Assembly: GCA_018660305.1 (NCBI GenBank)
Contig: JABJKO010000223.1
Location: 1 to 6,751, forward strand
Direction of reading: 5' to 3'
Length of the DNA stretch: 6,751 nucleotides
Source of the DNA: Rhodospirillaceae bacterium
GTDB taxonomy: Bacteria > Pseudomonadota > Alphaproteobacteria > MPNO01 > UBA2964
Part shown: piece by piece, positions 5,427 to 6,751 of the stretch
Layout of the letters: each line of letters starts with the position of its first letter
Position numbering within the stretch: position 1 is the stretch's first letter
Position numbers and translations under genes: made by a program
The notes under the pieces: model-generated
The model's database searches: none
Seen by the model: only the letters and a program-made list of their open reading frames with translations
Told to the model about the DNA's origin: nothing

Positions 5427-6751
5427 CTAACGTTCGGCCACATTCGGTGCTATCTGGGCCACAGACGACGCGTAAAGCGCCTTATTTTGCAATAACAGCC
5501 GGGCGGCGACGATGTCCTGATCGCCCTCCGCATCGGTCGGTGTGCAGGCAACCCGCCGGGCGCTGGAAAAATGCGGCAATTGTGCCTGCAACCGCAGGCC
5601 AGCAAGATCGATTGTGGGTTTGCCACTGGTTTGTTTCAGCGAGGAGATCAGCGTCTCCAGCGCCTTTGCGGGCCGGTTCGTGCAGATTGCCGGGACCAAC
5701 CCCTGACGGTCCAGGGTCTGTCCGGACGGCGCGTACAGACGGGCCCAGGTGATATTAAGTTCGCCGTGGTTGGGCAGCCGGATGATCGTTTGAACCGTGC
5801 CCTTGCCAAAGGAGGAGGAGCCGACGATGGCGGCCCGGCCGGAATCGCGCAGAGCGACGGCGACAATTTCCGCCGCAGAGGCCGACCGGCCGTTTACGAC
5901 GACCACGATGGGAACACCCGGCAACACCTCACCGGGTGAGGCATCGAACGTCTGGTTGCTTTCAGGGTGGCGTCCCTTCGTGGAAATAATCCGGCCGCGT
6001 GTCAGGAAGAGATCGGAAACGGAAATGGCCTGATCCAGAAGGCCGCCGGGATTGCCGCGCAGATCGAATACGACTCCGTCCACCTTGCCGATTTCGCGGG
6101 CCGATTTGACGATGGCGCGGCGGAGCGTGCCAACAGTTCCCGTGTTAAAGCCCGAAAGGCGGACTTCGAGAATATTGCCGTGGATTTTGACATCGACAGT
6201 CGAGGCGACGATATAGTCACGGATGATGTCGCGGGCGAAGGGGTTGACGATATCGGACCGTTGTATGGTGACCGTCACCGTATCACCCACCCGGCCCCGA
6301 AGGCGTTTCACGACATCACCCAGTGAAAGCCCACGCATGGGATGGCCATCGACGTGGGTAATACGGTCGTTCTTCATCAATCCTGCGAGAGTGGCGGGGC
6401 GGTTAGCGTAAACCTTGCGAATGACAATTTCTGTGTCGACCTTGTCTATCTGGATGCCGATACCGCCAAACCCTTCGCGAGATGCCCGGCTATTAACGGC
6501 ATCATCGGGGGGCAGGTACCGCGAATAACGGTCGAGTCCTTCCACAAGACCCTCAAAAATCGGATTGAAAATGCCATCCTGGCTGGTTGTTGCTATTTGG
6601 GAGGACACAACCCGCGCATCACCGACAATCTGCGCGCCCATCTCGGCCCAGCCATAGAGATTATCGGGTGCCGGCGCGGGCCGCTCTACAATTGCGTCAC
6701 CATCGATCGCCAAAACCACCGATCCCGGTGTGCGCCATACGGTTAACCGTC
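5427..6751 (-). CDS. C-terminal processing peptidase (S41, PDZ domain), N-terminus outside window
   Basis: The frame is open to the right edge: codons upstream of the GTG at 6719 read RLTVWRTPGS with no stop. About 441 residues are visible and the true start is missing, so any signal peptide or membrane anchor cannot be seen. Positions below count from that GTG. An N-terminal helical segment (about 22-80, ending LDRYSRYLPPDD) is followed by a PDZ domain (about 84-154, GFGGIGIQI to VTVTIQR). The S41 core has VVFDLRGNPGGLL (217-228), NGRSASAAEI with nucleophile Ser281 (codon 5877-5879), and SFGKGTVQ with Lys306 (codon 5802-5804). Ser and Lys are 25 apart, as in Prc. It should be an active Ser-Lys protease acting in the periplasm, cleaving proteins near their C-termini. 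Substrates cannot be told from sequence. The C-terminal 80 residues are not recognised. Confidence 0.9.
   Translation of the reverse strand, partial: RLTVWRTPGSVVLAIDGDAIVERPAPAPDNLYGWAEMGAQIVGDARVVSSQIATTSQDGIFNPIFEGLVEGLDRYSRYLPPDDAVNSRASREGFGGIGIQIDKVDTEIVIRKVYANRPATLAGLMKNDRITHVDGHPMRGLSLGDVVKRLRGRVGDTVTVTIQRSDIVNPFARDIIRDYIVASTVDVKIHGNILEVRLSGFNTGTVGTLRRAIVKSAREIGKVDGVVFDLRGNPGGLLDQAISVSDLFLTRGRIISTKGRHPESNQTFDASPGEVLPGVPIVVVVNGRSASAAEIVAVALRDSGRAAIVGSSSFGKGTVQTIIRLPNHGELNITWARLYAPSGQTLDRQGLVPAICTNRPAKALETLISSLKQTSGKPTIDLAGLRLQAQLPHFSSARRVACTPTDAEGDQDIVAARLLLQNKALYASSVAQIAPNVAER

Overview
The window looks like a piece of an alphaproteobacterial chromosome. The main evidence is the block divK, pleD, rpmG at positions 3263-5336, an order I know from Caulobacter and relatives, with DivK and PleD products very close to the Caulobacter proteins. 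An EipB (DUF1849) envelope protein and a PDZ/S41 peptidase fit the same class. I cannot name a genus. I see no mobile element, CRISPR array, rRNA or tRNA. Coding density is high, and no gene-free stretch exceeds 300 bases.

Layout, left to right. (1) The C-terminal end of a SPOR-domain protein on the + strand, running in from the left edge, with SQPVK repeats just before the domain. (2) A convergent diguanylate cyclase (GGDEF) gene on the - strand. (3) A 245-base divergent control region holding a very good sigma-54 promoter for that cyclase, an IHF-like site and GC-rich dyads. (4) eipB on the + strand, starting at TTG behind a strong Shine-Dalgarno sequence. (5) A ROK sugar kinase, closest to fructokinase Mak, on the - strand, whose stop codon overlaps that of eipB. 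(6) A 232-base divergent region with a palindrome suggestive of a LacI-type operator. (7) divK and pleD on the + strand, 28 bases apart, closed by a strong bidirectional terminator. (8) rpmG on the - strand with its own promoter. (9) A C-terminal processing peptidase (S41) on the - strand, running off the right edge.

The unifying theme is c-di-GMP and cell-cycle or envelope control. DivK and PleD are partners in the polarity and cell-cycle phosphorelay. PleD makes c-di-GMP on phosphorylation. A second, apparently cytoplasmic cyclase with its own inhibitory site lies 2.2 kb away under probable sigma-54 control. SPOR, EipB and S41 proteins all act at the cell envelope. Most of the window is recognisable core genome. 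The least routine signal is the compact sigma-54 control region at 1141-1238.
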